Source: Glaciecola sp041380235
Lineage (GTDB): Bacteria > Pseudomonadota > Gammaproteobacteria > Enterobacterales > Alteromonadaceae
Length of the DNA stretch: 64,000 nt
Direction: 5' to 3'
Assembly: GCF_041380235.1 (NCBI RefSeq)
Contig: NZ_JBGIYY010000001.1
Coordinates: 186,001-250,000, forward strand
Shown: piece after piece, positions 16,472-25,841 of the stretch
Layout: each line of letters begins with the position of its first letter
How positions within the stretch are numbered: position 1 is the stretch's first letter
Made by a program: the position numbers and the translations under genes
The notes under the pieces: generated by a model
Told to the model about the DNA's origin: nothing
Database searches by the model: none
Seen by the model: the letters and a program-made list of their open reading frames with translations, nothing else

Positions 16472-18673
16472 TTAGCTCAAAGAAAATTGAGCGCTGATCT
16501 CGCTTGCAGAGTGAGGGCCAATCCATACATCAAACACACCTTTTTCAGCAGTGTGGTGCATGTGAATATTATAGAACTTCAAGTCCCCTGAGCTTATCAC
16601 GAAGCTTATCGTTTTTTCTTCACCCGGACTCAGATGAGTTTTCCTAAAACCGATTAGCTCTTTAATTGGGCGGGTAACACTGCCAACACGATCGCGAATG
16701 TACAACTGCACGGTTTCTGTGGCTTCACACTTTCCTGTGTTTTTAACCTTAACCGATACAGTCAGTTCATCGTCTGCGCCGATGCTATCCTTATCGAGGG
16801 CTAAATCTGAATATTCTACATCCGTGTAATTTAGGCCAAAACCAAATGGATAGCGTGCAGTGTAGTGCACATCTAAGTGAGCTGATACCATGCCCAATGA
16901 GGTCTGTGCAGCGCGAACCGGCACGTCATTCATGTGAATATAGGTATCTTCGTTAACCGGTTTACCGCCATGCTTTTGTGAATAATACAGCGGAATTTGC
17001 CCAACATGTCGCGGCACCGTGACTGGCAAGCGCCCAGACGGAGTTGCTTGACCAAATAACAGCTCTACAATTGCAGGACCGGCCATTGTGCCTGGGTGCC
17101 ATGCAAACATTAGTGCGTCTAGATGATCCACGATATTTTCAACAATAATGGGTCTGCCAGCCATCACCACAGCAACAATGGGAGTGCCGGTTTGCGCGAG
17201 TGCTTTAATCAGTTCGTTTTGTAATCCGGGTAACTCGATGTTTGCCCTGCAGTGCGCCTCTCCCGATAATATAGATTCTTCACCGACAAAGACCAGAGCG
17301 ACGTCAGCATTTTTTGCACAGCTTATTGCCTCATCAAATAAATCGCTTTCTAAACTGCGGGTAGAGGCGAGCCCTTTTGCAAGGTGTATATTTACATCAT
17401 CACCAAGATACTGCTGTAGCGCACTCAAACAGGTAATGCTGTGGCGCTCCTCGCCGTCAAATATCCAGGTACCAAGCTGCTCATAGCCGTCATCGGCAAG
17501 CGGACCAATAATCGCAACATTTGACAGTGTTGCTTTATTTAATGGTAAAAGTTGCTTTTTGTTTTCAAGTAATACGCAGCTTTCGATGGCTATTTTCTTT
17601 GCTAGGCTGCGTGACGCTGATGTAACAAAATCAGCCTCACTTGGCGTGGGTCTGAATAATCCAGAGGTATCATTTGAAAATAATCCGAGTTTAAATTTCA
17701 GGTGTAATATTTTACGCACAGCTTGGTCTATTGATGTCATATCTAAGCGCTTATCAGCGAGCAGAGACGGTCCATGATATCGGAAAGTGGCGCTAGACAT
17801 TTCCATATCGATACCTGCGGTAATTGCAGCATGGGCTGATTCTTCATCATTTTCAGTGAAACCATGGGTCGCTAGCTGCTTTACAGAATCCCAATCGCTA
17901 ACAACCATGCCAGTATATTGCCACTCGTCGCGAAGCACCGTTTGAAGGAGCCATTGATTGCCGCTTGCAGGTACGCCATTTAGATCGCCAAACGAAGTCA
18001 TAAAAGTTGCCACACCGGCTTGGTGAGCTGCGAAAAACGGACGCAAGTACACGTTTCTTAGTTCTGTTTCTGGAATATTTGTAGAGGCGTAATCGCGGCC
18101 ACTTTCTGATGCGCCATAGCCCGCGAAGTGCTTTGCACAGGCAGCTATCGCACCTGCATCGCTTAGCGAGCTACCTTGGTAACCATTCACCATGGCTTGA
18201 CCAAAAACACTGCATAGATATGGGTCTTCGCCGAAGCTTTCGGCAATGCGTCCCCAGCGCGGGTCTCTACTGACGTCTACCATGGGTGAAAACGTCCAGT
18301 TTATGCCGACTTTTGATGCCTCTAGAGCACTAATATGCGCTGCTTGCTCAACTAAATCTGGTGAAAAACTAGCCGCCTGCGCAAGGGGAATAGGAAAAAT
18401 TGTTTTAAATCCATGGATCACATCTCGACCTATTAACAAAGGTATACCCAGCGAAGTTTCTTCAAGTGCGATGCGCTGTAGTTCATTGATGATATCGGTA
18501 TCTACCTCATTGATAATTGACCCAACTAGTCCTGCTCGCACTTGCTCAGCTAATTCATCTGAAATAGTCCCACCATTGCCAGAGACCTGACTCATTTGTC
18601 CGAGTTTTTGAGTGAGGGTCATTTTTTGGAGAAGGCTATTTACTAACTCCGGGATGTTGCTTGAGTGGGTCAT
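16472..18673 (-). CDS. GH3 family beta-glucosidase, cytoplasmic
   Basis: Glycoside hydrolase family 3 beta-glucosidase, likely to release glucose from laminari- or gluco-oligosaccharides. The 733-residue protein has the (beta/alpha)8 domain with DVSRDPRWGRIAESFGEDPYL and KHFAGYG, catalytic nucleophile D260 in VVSDWDSV, then the alpha/beta sandwich domain and a C-terminal fibronectin-III-like domain. E. coli BglX is periplasmic, but this protein starts THSSNIPELV with no signal peptide, so it is probably intracellular. It faces the two GH17 genes and shares their likely substrate. A LacI-type inverted repeat lies just upstream (18700-18714). Confidence 0.92.
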   Translation of the reverse strand: MTHSSNIPELVNSLLQKMTLTQKLGQMSQVSGNGGTISDELAEQVRAGLVGSIINEVDTDIINELQRIALEETSLGIPLLIGRDVIHGFKTIFPIPLAQAASFSPDLVEQAAHISALEASKVGINWTFSPMVDVSRDPRWGRIAESFGEDPYLCSVFGQAMVNGYQGSSLSDAGAIAACAKHFAGYGASESGRDYASTNIPETELRNVYLRPFFAAHQAGVATFMTSFGDLNGVPASGNQWLLQTVLRDEWQYTGMVVSDWDSVKQLATHGFTENDEESAHAAITAGIDMEMSSATFRYHGPSLLADKRLDMTSIDQAVRKILHLKFKLGLFSNDTSGLFRPTPSEADFVTSASRSLAKKIAIESCVLLENKKQLLPLNKATLSNVAIIGPLADDGYEQLGTWIFDGEERHSITCLSALQQYLGDDVNIHLAKGLASTRSLESDLFDEAISCAKNADVALVFVGEESILSGEAHCRANIELPGLQNELIKALAQTGTPIVAVVMAGRPIIVENIVDHLDALMFAWHPGTMAGPAIVELLFGQATPSGRLPVTVPRHVGQIPLYYSQKHGGKPVNEDTYIHMNDVPVRAAQTSLGMVSAHLDVHYTARYPFGFGLNYTDVEYSDLALDKDSIGADDELTVSVKVKNTGKCEATETVQLYIRDRVGSVTRPIKELIGFRKTHLSPGEEKTISFVISSGDLKFYNIHMHHTAEKGVFDVWIGPHSASEISAQFSLS

Positions 18674-18699
18674 TCAGCTCGTTCCTTGTTTTTTAAACT

Positions 18700-18714
18700 G
18701 CAAAACGTTTTTGC
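18700..18714 (-). promoter_or_regulatory. Possible LacI-family operator upstream of GH3 gene
   Basis: GCAAAA-CGT-TTTTGC is an inverted repeat with a central CG, 27-41 bases before the GH3 start. It resembles operators of LacI-family sugar regulators. No LacI-type regulator gene lies in the window, so this is inference from pattern only. Confidence 0.45.
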
Positions 18715-18914
18715 TACGTTTTCATATGGTAGATAAATACAGGGAAAAGGGGCTTTAAACAAGCTAAGGCGGTCTGAATTTAAGGTCAACAGGAAGAAAT
18801 TAAATATTTTTGTTTGGCGTAATAAAAATTGCTCGCTAGGGTTAATATTGACATTTTATTGACGGCGTCAAAAAAACTAAAATTGCTAACTCATTGAAAA
18901 TATTATGATAAAAA

Positions 18915-18931
18915 TTGGCATGTAACGTGCA
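18915..18931 (+). promoter_or_regulatory. Sigma-54 promoter before flrB
   Basis: TTGGCATGTAACGTGCA has GG and GC separated by exactly ten bases, with 10 of 12 consensus positions (TGGCACG-N4-TTGCW). This fits the known scheme in which FlrA and sigma-54 turn on flrBC. Confidence 0.75.
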
Positions 18932-18967
18932 GAACTCCAAGCAAATGTTCATACGAGTTAGAAGTCT

Positions 18968-20257
18968 ATGTCAACTTTATCGTTTATTGCTGAAGACAGC
19001 ATCCATCGCGACAAAACCGTCGCATATAATATCGTGCCATCAATCCGCGATGTGTATGCCAAACGCACTTCAATTGACGTCGAAAATGATGCCCTTGCTA
19101 ACAGGAAAACAGACCAACAGGCAGATTCCATAGACCCAGTCGAAAAACTTGACGAAGAAAACAGTCCCCACCGTTTTTCACATCTTTTATCTATTATGCC
19201 AGCTGGCGTTGTAGTGATTGATCAAAAAGGGATTGTGTCGCTTGCAAATAAACAAGCGGGTGCTTTACTCGAAGAGCCTTTAGAGGGCGAGCTTTGGCGT
19301 GATGTGATAAAGCGAGCTTTCAGGCCTCAGGCCGATGATGGTCACGAAGTGTCTATGCGAAATGGTAAACGTGTGAAAATTGACATATCACCATTAACTG
19401 AAGAGAAGGGTCAGCTAATTGTGATCACTGATCTAACTGAAACGCGTCAACTTCAGCATCGTCTTGGTCATATGCAGCGTTTATCATCATTAGGCAAGAT
19501 GGTGGCTTCATTAGCTCATCAGGTTCGCACTCCTTTATCTTCGGCTATGCTGTATGCAGAAAATATCAAGAGTGTGCAAACTCAGGGCAGCACCACCGAG
19601 CGCTTTAGTCAAAAGCTGATACTGCGCTTAAAAGATTTAGAATCTCAGGTGAACGATATGTTGCTGTTTGCCAAAAGTGGCGACAATCACATTGTTAAAG
19701 CGATGAGCTCTGAAGATATTGCAAATGTAAGTATGCAAAATGTCGAGCCGCAATTTGCACAATCGGGCGTAAAACTGTCCCTTATTAACAAAGACCAACA
19801 GGCACCGGTGCTATGCAACTTAACGGCTTTGAGCGGTGCAATTAGCAATTTATTAGGTAACGCATTACAGGCCCTTGCGCCCAGTAGCATTGAAGAGCAC
19901 GCCGTCACTCTCGAAGTAGCAAGACAAACCTTTGATGAGAAAGATTACGTTGTCTTTTCAGTCACCGATACTGGGCAAGGTATTGACGAAGCGCATCTGC
20001 AAAAAATGTTCGAACCCTTCTATACCACAAAATCTCAGGGCACTGGCTTAGGCTTAGCGGTTGTCAATACGGTAGCGAAGTCGCATAACGGTTTTGTAAG
20101 CTGTGCCAATCGCAAAGACCATCAAGGTGCAGTGTTTTCTATCTCAGTTCCAGTCATACCCAATATACAAAATGAGCCCACGCAAAGCAGTACTCGTTTT
20201 GATTCAAATATAGTGAAACCAGCAAACGATGCAAACATTCAAGGAGTCAGCGCATGA
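18968..20257 (+). CDS. flrB: Flagellar sensor histidine kinase FlrB
   Basis: Cytoplasmic histidine kinase that phosphorylates FlrC for class III flagellar genes. The 429-residue protein has a variable N terminus (1-60), a PAS-like domain (about 65-160: LSIMPAGVVVIDQKGIVSLANK), an H-box with the phosphorylated His in VASLAHQVRTPLSS, and an ATPase domain with GQGIDEAHLQKMFEPFYTTK and GTGLGLAVV. There are no membrane segments, as expected for the FlrB/FleS group. It overlaps flrC by four bases. The sigma-54 promoter at 18915 gives it its own transcript, separate from flrA. Confidence 0.94.
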   Translation: MSTLSFIAEDSIHRDKTVAYNIVPSIRDVYAKRTSIDVENDALANRKTDQQADSIDPVEKLDEENSPHRFSHLLSIMPAGVVVIDQKGIVSLANKQAGALLEEPLEGELWRDVIKRAFRPQADDGHEVSMRNGKRVKIDISPLTEEKGQLIVITDLTETRQLQHRLGHMQRLSSLGKMVASLAHQVRTPLSSAMLYAENIKSVQTQGSTTERFSQKLILRLKDLESQVNDMLLFAKSGDNHIVKAMSSEDIANVSMQNVEPQFAQSGVKLSLINKDQQAPVLCNLTALSGAISNLLGNALQALAPSSIEEHAVTLEVARQTFDEKDYVVFSVTDTGQGIDEAHLQKMFEPFYTTKSQGTGLGLAVVNTVAKSHNGFVSCANRKDHQGAVFSISVPVIPNIQNEPTQSSTRFDSNIVKPANDANIQGVSA

Positions 20258-21615
20258 CTAAAACCAAAGTCCTTATTGTAGAAGATGATCATGGCCTTCG
20301 CGAGGCGCTCGTCGATACATTACTATTAGGCGGCTATCAAGTTACGCCGGTAGAAAGCGCTGAGTCAGCCATGGTGAAGTTGTCAGACGCAGAGTTTGAT
20401 ATTGTGGTTAGCGATATTCAGATGCAGGGTATGGACGGATTGTCGTTGCTCAAAAATGTCAAAAATAAGTATCCGCAGTTACCGATGATTTTGATGACGG
20501 CCTATGCAAACATTAACGACGCCATTCACGCTATGAGAAATGGCGCTACGGATTATTTGTCGAAGCCTTTTGCGCCGCAAGTCCTTTTGAATTTAGTCGG
20601 GCGCTATGCACCAGCACAAAAAGTAGAATCTACCACGCCTATCGTGGCTGACGAAAGCAGTATCAACATGCTCAGCCTTGCGCGCAAAGTGGCAAAGTCA
20701 GAAGCAACAGTTATGGTGCTTGGACCGAGCGGTTCAGGTAAAGAGGTCATTTCTCGCTACATTCACGATCAGTCAAATCGAAGTGAGTGTCCGTTTGTAG
20801 CAATTAACTGTGCGGCAATTCCAGAGAACATGCTAGAGGCCACACTATTTGGTTACGAAAAAGGTGCATTTACTGGCGCAATTCAAGCATGTCCTGGTAA
20901 GTTTGAGCAAGCTCAAGATGGCACCATACTGCTAGATGAAATTACCGAAATGGATATGGCGCTGCAGTCTAAGCTACTGCGTGTATTGCAAGAGCGTGAA
21001 GTGGAGCGTCTCGGTGCTCGCAAAACAATCTCTTTAAATGTACGGGTGATTGCAACGAGTAACCGCGATCTAAAACAAGCAGTTGCGAGCGGTAAATTCA
21101 GAGAAGATTTATATTACCGCTTAAACGTTTTTCCGATTACGTGGCTACCTTTGGCTCAGCGTAAAGGCGACATTGTGCCATTGGCAAATCATTTAATTGC
21201 GCGTCATAGCAAACAGCAAAAGCTGGCCATTGCCAAGCTTACAGCCTCAGCTCAGCACAAATTGTTGAATCATACTTGGCCGGGCAATGTTAGAGAGTTA
21301 GAAAATGTAATTCAGCGTGCACTCATACTGGCAGAAAATGCTGAAATTGATGCCGTTGACCTACTTATTGAGCCAGCAAATAGCACGATGGCGGTGCCGC
21401 AAAATCAATATTTTGCTCAAGTTGATGACGAAGATTCCGATAACAAGTTATTAGGCTCAGAGCTTAAATATCAAGAACATCAAATTATTTTAGACGCGTT
21501 GCAGGTATACAACGGTAAGCGCAAAGACGTAGCCGAAAAGCTCGGTATAAGCCCGAGAACGCTGCGTTATAAACTCGCAAAAATGCGCGAGTCAGGCATC
21601 GAGGTGCCAAACTAA
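20254..21615 (+). CDS. flrC: Flagellar response regulator FlrC, sigma-54 activator
   Basis: Response regulator that, once phosphorylated, activates sigma-54 promoters of basal body and hook genes. The 453-residue protein has a receiver domain with acidic pocket E10-D11-D12 and phospho-acceptor D54 in VVSDIQM, an AAA+ domain with Walker A GPSGSGKEV, sigma-54 loop GAFTGA and Walker B ILLDEITEM, and a C-terminal Fis-type HTH (GISPRTLRYKLAKM). Likely targets in this window are the sites before fliE, fliK and flhA. A strong terminator follows. Confidence 0.95.
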   Translation: MTKTKVLIVEDDHGLREALVDTLLLGGYQVTPVESAESAMVKLSDAEFDIVVSDIQMQGMDGLSLLKNVKNKYPQLPMILMTAYANINDAIHAMRNGATDYLSKPFAPQVLLNLVGRYAPAQKVESTTPIVADESSINMLSLARKVAKSEATVMVLGPSGSGKEVISRYIHDQSNRSECPFVAINCAAIPENMLEATLFGYEKGAFTGAIQACPGKFEQAQDGTILLDEITEMDMALQSKLLRVLQEREVERLGARKTISLNVRVIATSNRDLKQAVASGKFREDLYYRLNVFPITWLPLAQRKGDIVPLANHLIARHSKQQKLAIAKLTASAQHKLLNHTWPGNVRELENVIQRALILAENAEIDAVDLLIEPANSTMAVPQNQYFAQVDDEDSDNKLLGSELKYQEHQIILDALQVYNGKRKDVAEKLGISPRTLRYKLAKMRESGIEVPN

Positions 21616-21659
21616 CCACTTTTTTTGTAAGCAGAAAGATATGGATATCGATCCCTATT

Positions 21660-21688
21660 GCCGCTCACTTGTTGAGCGGCTTTTTTTT
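21660..21688 (+). terminator. Terminator after flrC
   Basis: GCCGCTCA (21660-21667) pairs with TGAGCGGC (21673-21680), followed by eight Ts. It cleanly separates flrBC from the fliE operon. The bases from 21689 to the sigma-54 site at 21883 hold nothing recognisable. Confidence 0.92.
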
Positions 21689-21882
21689 GCATGTGTGTTG
21701 CTGGCGCTCAAACCGCTGGGCCGATCAATGAAATATGCAGTTATGTGCAAAGTGGTGATTTCTAGAGGTATCTACTAAAACACTCCAGAGCTGAGCTCGA
21801 TAGCTCAATGTATCGCAAACAATCCAGCCACTGCAGTTCGTTGCCTGCCTAATATTACAATTATTGCCGCTTGTTCAATAAG

Positions 21883-21898
21883 TGGCATTTTTATTGCT
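21883..21898 (+). promoter_or_regulatory. Sigma-54 promoter before fliE
   Basis: TGGCATTTTTATTGCT: GG-N10-GC spacing with an ideal TTGCT -12 box. It is about 57 bases from the fliE start and is expected to drive fliEFGHIJ under FlrC. Confidence 0.82.
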
Positions 21899-21954
21899 AA
21901 CTTACTTGTAGTCGTTACAAAAGTAACAAAAAAATGACAGGTGAGGTTCTTCTT

Positions 21955-22281
21955 ATGGATGTTAAAGCAAATTCGCTGTACCAAGAAATGCAGGCAATGG
22001 CAATGCAGGCAAGTGCGCCAGCAGCTCCAATGCAACGCATGGAAATAAGCTCTTCTGGGAGTGAGTTTTCAGACATGCTAGGACAAGCGCTTAACAATGT
22101 AAATGGCTTGCAAAGAGAGTCAAGAGGGTTGCAGCAACGCTTTGAAATGGGCGACCCTGATTTAAGTCTTGTCGACGTTATGGTAGCAAAAGAAAAATCT
22201 GGTATTGCATTTGAGGCAACCGTTCAGGTGCGCAATAAGCTTCTTGAAGCTTATAAAACCATTATGAATATGCCGGTTTAA
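21955..22281 (+). CDS. fliE: Flagellar hook-basal body complex protein FliE
   Basis: FliE joins the MS ring to the rod and is the first substrate across the export gate. I chose ATG 21955, giving 108 residues (E. coli FliE has 104), because GAGGT lies at the right distance. An in-frame ATG at 21934 would add seven residues with no better ribosome site. The C-terminal half, VDVMVAKEKSGIAFEATVQV, then VRNKLLEAYKTIMNMPV, is typical. Confidence 0.93.
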   Translation: MDVKANSLYQEMQAMAMQASAPAAPMQRMEISSSGSEFSDMLGQALNNVNGLQRESRGLQQRFEMGDPDLSLVDVMVAKEKSGIAFEATVQVRNKLLEAYKTIMNMPV

Positions 22282-22295
22282 GAAGGGACTAAGTA

Positions 22296-23993
22296 GTGGC
22301 TGAATCAGCAAGTACCGAAATAGCAGTATCTCAGGACATTAGCGAACGAGAGGTAGCAGACGCGAGCAAAAACCCTGTATTAGAGGGTTTGGCAAACGCC
22401 GACACTATTCGTCAAATGACGATGGTGATCACCTTGGTCATTTGTGTGGCTATCGCTATCTTCATCTTTCTATGGTCGAAAGAGCCGACCTATCGTCCTC
22501 TGGTGCAGTTGCCGCCACAAGAGATGATTGAGACCTTAGACTATCTTGATCAAAACCAAATTAAATACAAAATTGAAGGCAGCACTATCTTTGTGGTGGA
22601 TAGCCAGTTTAAAGATGTTCGCATGGGCATGGTGCGCCAAGGGATCAGCACTCAAGAATCTGGCGGTGCCGACATCATCATGCAGGATATGGGCTTTGGC
22701 GTAAGCCAGCGCGTTGAGATGGAACGCTTAAAACATGCTCGCGAGCAAATGATCGCGCGCACCATTGAGGATATGACTGCGGTGAACAAAGCGCGAGTGT
22801 TATTAGCTATCCCAAAAGAAAACGTATTTGCTCGCAAAGAAAAACAAGCCAGTGCGACGGTGGTAATTACCACAGCGCGGGGCACTATGCTTTCGGGCGA
22901 AGAAGTTGACTCGATTGTTGATATCGTTGGCTCAGCTGTGCAGGGTATGGAGCCCAGCCGTGTTACGGTTACTGACAGCAATGGACGACTATTGAATTCT
23001 GGCTCACAAGATTCGATGAGCGCAAGAGCACGTAAAGAATACGAAATTGAAAAGAAACGAGAAGAAGAATACATACAAAAAATTGACTCGATTTTAATAC
23101 CTGTGCTCGGTCTTGGGAATTACACCGCCCAAGCTGATGTTAGCATGGACTTTACAACGGTTGAGCAAACTCAGCGTCGCTACAATCCCGATTTACCCGC
23201 TGTACGCAGTGAAATGATTTCGGAGCAGAACAGTGTAGGGTCTATCATAGCAGGTATACCGGGTGCGCTAAGCAATCAACCACCTTTAGATAGCGATATT
23301 CCAGAGCAAGCGGGCGGCGGTGCAAATGGTGCAACAGTGCCAGGCAATAGCAGTAAAGAACAAACTCGTAACTTTGAACTAGATACCACCATCAGCCATA
23401 CCAAAAAGCAAACCGGCGTGATTCGTCGCTTGAGTGTATCGGTGGCGGTAGATCACATGAACAGCACTAACGCAGCGGGCGAAAGTGTCTCTACGGCGAT
23501 GTCTCAGCAAGAACTACTTAATATTCGACGCCTATTACAGGGCGGCATTGGCTTTGATGTTACCCGCGGCGATTCTCTGGAAGTTGTGAGCATCCCGTTT
23601 AACAGAATACAAACCGGTGTTATCGAAAAACCTGCGCTCTGGGAACAAGAGTTTTTTATGCCAATATTAAAATTGGTAGTAGGCGCGGCGGTAATTATCG
23701 TATTGATTCTTGCGGTAGTACGACCAATGCTTAAACGCTTAATCTTCCCCGAAGCTGATATGTCAGCGCTGACAAGTGACGATGATATCGAACTTGATCT
23801 TGGTGACGAGACCATGAGCATGTTGAACGATGAGTTTGATGAGGCAAAAGTAGGCTTTGCTGCTGACGGCTCCTTAACACTGCCTAATTTAAATAAAGAC
23901 GAAGATGTATTGAAAGTTGTCCGCGCCCTTGTGGCTAATGAACCAGAGCTTTCTGCGCAGGTTGTGCGTGGATGGTTATTAGAAGACGAGTAA
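22296..23993 (+). CDS. fliF: Flagellar MS-ring protein FliF
   Basis: FliF builds the MS ring in the inner membrane around the export gate. The 565-residue protein has two membrane segments (about 45-65 and 450-472) flanking the periplasmic ring-building domains. The C-terminal cytoplasmic tail (last about 30 residues, KVVRALVANEPELSAQVVRGWL) binds FliG. GTG start with AAGGGA upstream. Seven bases separate it from fliG, so they are one transcript. Confidence 0.95.
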   Translation: MAESASTEIAVSQDISEREVADASKNPVLEGLANADTIRQMTMVITLVICVAIAIFIFLWSKEPTYRPLVQLPPQEMIETLDYLDQNQIKYKIEGSTIFVVDSQFKDVRMGMVRQGISTQESGGADIIMQDMGFGVSQRVEMERLKHAREQMIARTIEDMTAVNKARVLLAIPKENVFARKEKQASATVVITTARGTMLSGEEVDSIVDIVGSAVQGMEPSRVTVTDSNGRLLNSGSQDSMSARARKEYEIEKKREEEYIQKIDSILIPVLGLGNYTAQADVSMDFTTVEQTQRRYNPDLPAVRSEMISEQNSVGSIIAGIPGALSNQPPLDSDIPEQAGGGANGATVPGNSSKEQTRNFELDTTISHTKKQTGVIRRLSVSVAVDHMNSTNAAGESVSTAMSQQELLNIRRLLQGGIGFDVTRGDSLEVVSIPFNRIQTGVIEKPALWEQEFFMPILKLVVGAAVIIVLILAVVRPMLKRLIFPEADMSALTSDDDIELDLGDETMSMLNDEFDEAKVGFAADGSLTLPNLNKDEDVLKVVRALVANEPELSAQVVRGWLLEDE

Positions 23994-24000
23994 CAAGACT

Positions 24001-25053
24001 ATGGCTGAAAATACAGAGCTACAAAAAACGACTGAAGCACCTCCAGCTTACGACGTAGGTAAGTTGGATGGCATTGAGAAAGCCTCAATTTTACTCCTGA
24101 GTTTATCAGAGGACGATGCGGCGCAAATATTGAAATTCATGCAGCCAAAGCAAGTTCAAGCGCTTGGTTCGGCAATGGCGGCAATGGACGATATGACGCA
24201 GTCAAAAATCAATGCCGTACATAAGCACTTTATTGAAGAAATCCAAAATTATTCAACTATTGGCTTCAAGAGTGAAGACTTCGTTCGTCGAACTCTGGTT
24301 ACGGCTCTGGGCGAAGATAAAGCGGCGCACCTGCTCGATCAAATATTGGCAGGGGCAGGAGCAAAAGGTTTGGAGTCCTTGAAATGGATGGATTCAAAGC
24401 AGGTAGCGAACATTATTCGCAACGAGCATCCGCAGATTCAAACGATTGTTATGTCTTACCTTGAGCCGGAGCAATCTGCTGAAATTATGGCGCAGTTTCC
24501 TGAAAAGGTGCGCTTGGATTTGTTGATGCGTGTGGCGAATTTGGAAGAAGTTCAGCCCGCGGCCTTACAAGAACTCAACGAGATTATGGAAAAACAGTTT
24601 GCAGGTCAGGCCGGTGCGCAAGCTGCAAAAATGGGTGGCTTGAAATCCGCCGCGAATATTATGAATTATCTCGACACCAACGTCGAGGCACAGCTGATGG
24701 ATGCGATACGCGAACAAGACGAAGAAATGTCGCAGCAAATCCAAGATTTGATGTTTGTATTTGACAACCTCATTGATGTCGACGACCGCGGCATTCAGGC
24801 AATCCTGCGCGAAGTACAGCAAGAATCGTTGATGAAAGCCATTAAAGGCGCAGATGAAGAGCTACGTGCTAAAATTACAGGCAATATGTCTAAACGAGCT
24901 GCTGAAATGCTCGTCGACGATATGGAAGCAATGGGGCCTGTACGGATCAGTGAAGTCGAAACCGCTCAAAAAGAAATACTTTCTATTGCTCGCAGACTGT
25001 CTGATGCAGGTGAAATTGTGCTTAGCGGCGGCGGTGGTGAAGAGTTTGTATAA
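24001..25053 (+). CDS. fliG: Flagellar motor switch protein FliG
   Basis: Rotor protein that couples stator force to the MS ring and takes part in switching. The 350-residue length is usual. The middle domain has the EHPQ motif (IIRNEHPQIQTIVMSYL). The C-terminal torque helix is seen in FDNLIDVDDRGIQAILREV with its charged residues. It follows fliF closely and precedes fliH by two bases. Confidence 0.96.
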   Translation: MAENTELQKTTEAPPAYDVGKLDGIEKASILLLSLSEDDAAQILKFMQPKQVQALGSAMAAMDDMTQSKINAVHKHFIEEIQNYSTIGFKSEDFVRRTLVTALGEDKAAHLLDQILAGAGAKGLESLKWMDSKQVANIIRNEHPQIQTIVMSYLEPEQSAEIMAQFPEKVRLDLLMRVANLEEVQPAALQELNEIMEKQFAGQAGAQAAKMGGLKSAANIMNYLDTNVEAQLMDAIREQDEEMSQQIQDLMFVFDNLIDVDDRGIQAILREVQQESLMKAIKGADEELRAKITGNMSKRAAEMLVDDMEAMGPVRISEVETAQKEILSIARRLSDAGEIVLSGGGGEEFV

Positions 25054-25055
25054 GC

Positions 25056-25841
25056 ATGATTAATTCTGAAACGCCTCCATTAGATGACGTGAAACTCTGG
25101 GACCTGCCAAGTGTTGAAGATATTCAAGATGACGACAGCACTCAAACTAACGCATTTAATAGACCCCTTAATAAATGGAAGTTTGAAGCACCCGAGCAAG
25201 AAGAAGACGTGCAGCCTCTTACTGCTGAAGACATCGAGCAAATACGCAAGGCAGCCTTTGAAGAAGGCGTGAGTGCCGGACACGAGCAAGGTTATGAAGA
25301 CGGCCATGTGCAGGGTTTAGAAGCCGGTAAAATTGAAGGATTGGCGTTAGGGAAACAAACTGGTTTAGAGCAAAGTAAAGCTGAGGCAGACGAGGCCGCG
25401 AAAGTTCAACTAGATGCTCTGCAATCGATTCTTGAGCAACTGCAAGCCCCTTTAGCGCAGGTTGATGCTGAAGTGAAAAATGAGCTGGTGCTCTTAGCAA
25501 TCAGTTTGGCGAAAGCGATTATCAAAACGGAAGTGAGTCAATCTACTGAAAGCTTGCTGCAAGTCATCAGCGAAAGTATGGCAGTCTTGCCAATTCAAGA
25601 AAGCACCTATCAAATTCATCTTCAGGCTGACGATTTAGCATCACTGCAACAGCAGTTTGATGAACAAACGCTACAAAATAAACGCTGGCAACTGCACGCC
25701 AACAATGATCTGGCACGGGGTGGCTGTAAAATTGTCAGCCACAGTAATGCAGTCGATATGTCGATTGCTCGTCGCTGCGAACAAGTATTTGACCAAGTAT
25801 TGTTAGAACAAGGACTCGTTGATGACCCTCGCGCTAGCTGA
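25056..25841 (+). CDS. fliH: Flagellar export regulator FliH
   Basis: Peripheral stalk of the export ATPase; it anchors and restrains FliI. The 261-residue protein has an acidic N terminus with Trp-containing anchor segments (VKLWDLPSV, NKWKFEAPE), then a stretch of GxxxG-type glycine repeats typical of FliH (GHEQGYEDGHVQGLEAGKI and GLALGKQTGLEQ, about residues 75-110), and a C-terminal domain resembling ATPase stator subunits. It overlaps fliI by about 20 bases. Confidence 0.93.
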   Translation: MINSETPPLDDVKLWDLPSVEDIQDDDSTQTNAFNRPLNKWKFEAPEQEEDVQPLTAEDIEQIRKAAFEEGVSAGHEQGYEDGHVQGLEAGKIEGLALGKQTGLEQSKAEADEAAKVQLDALQSILEQLQAPLAQVDAEVKNELVLLAISLAKAIIKTEVSQSTESLLQVISESMAVLPIQESTYQIHLQADDLASLQQQFDEQTLQNKRWQLHANNDLARGGCKIVSHSNAVDMSIARRCEQVFDQVLLEQGLVDDPRAS

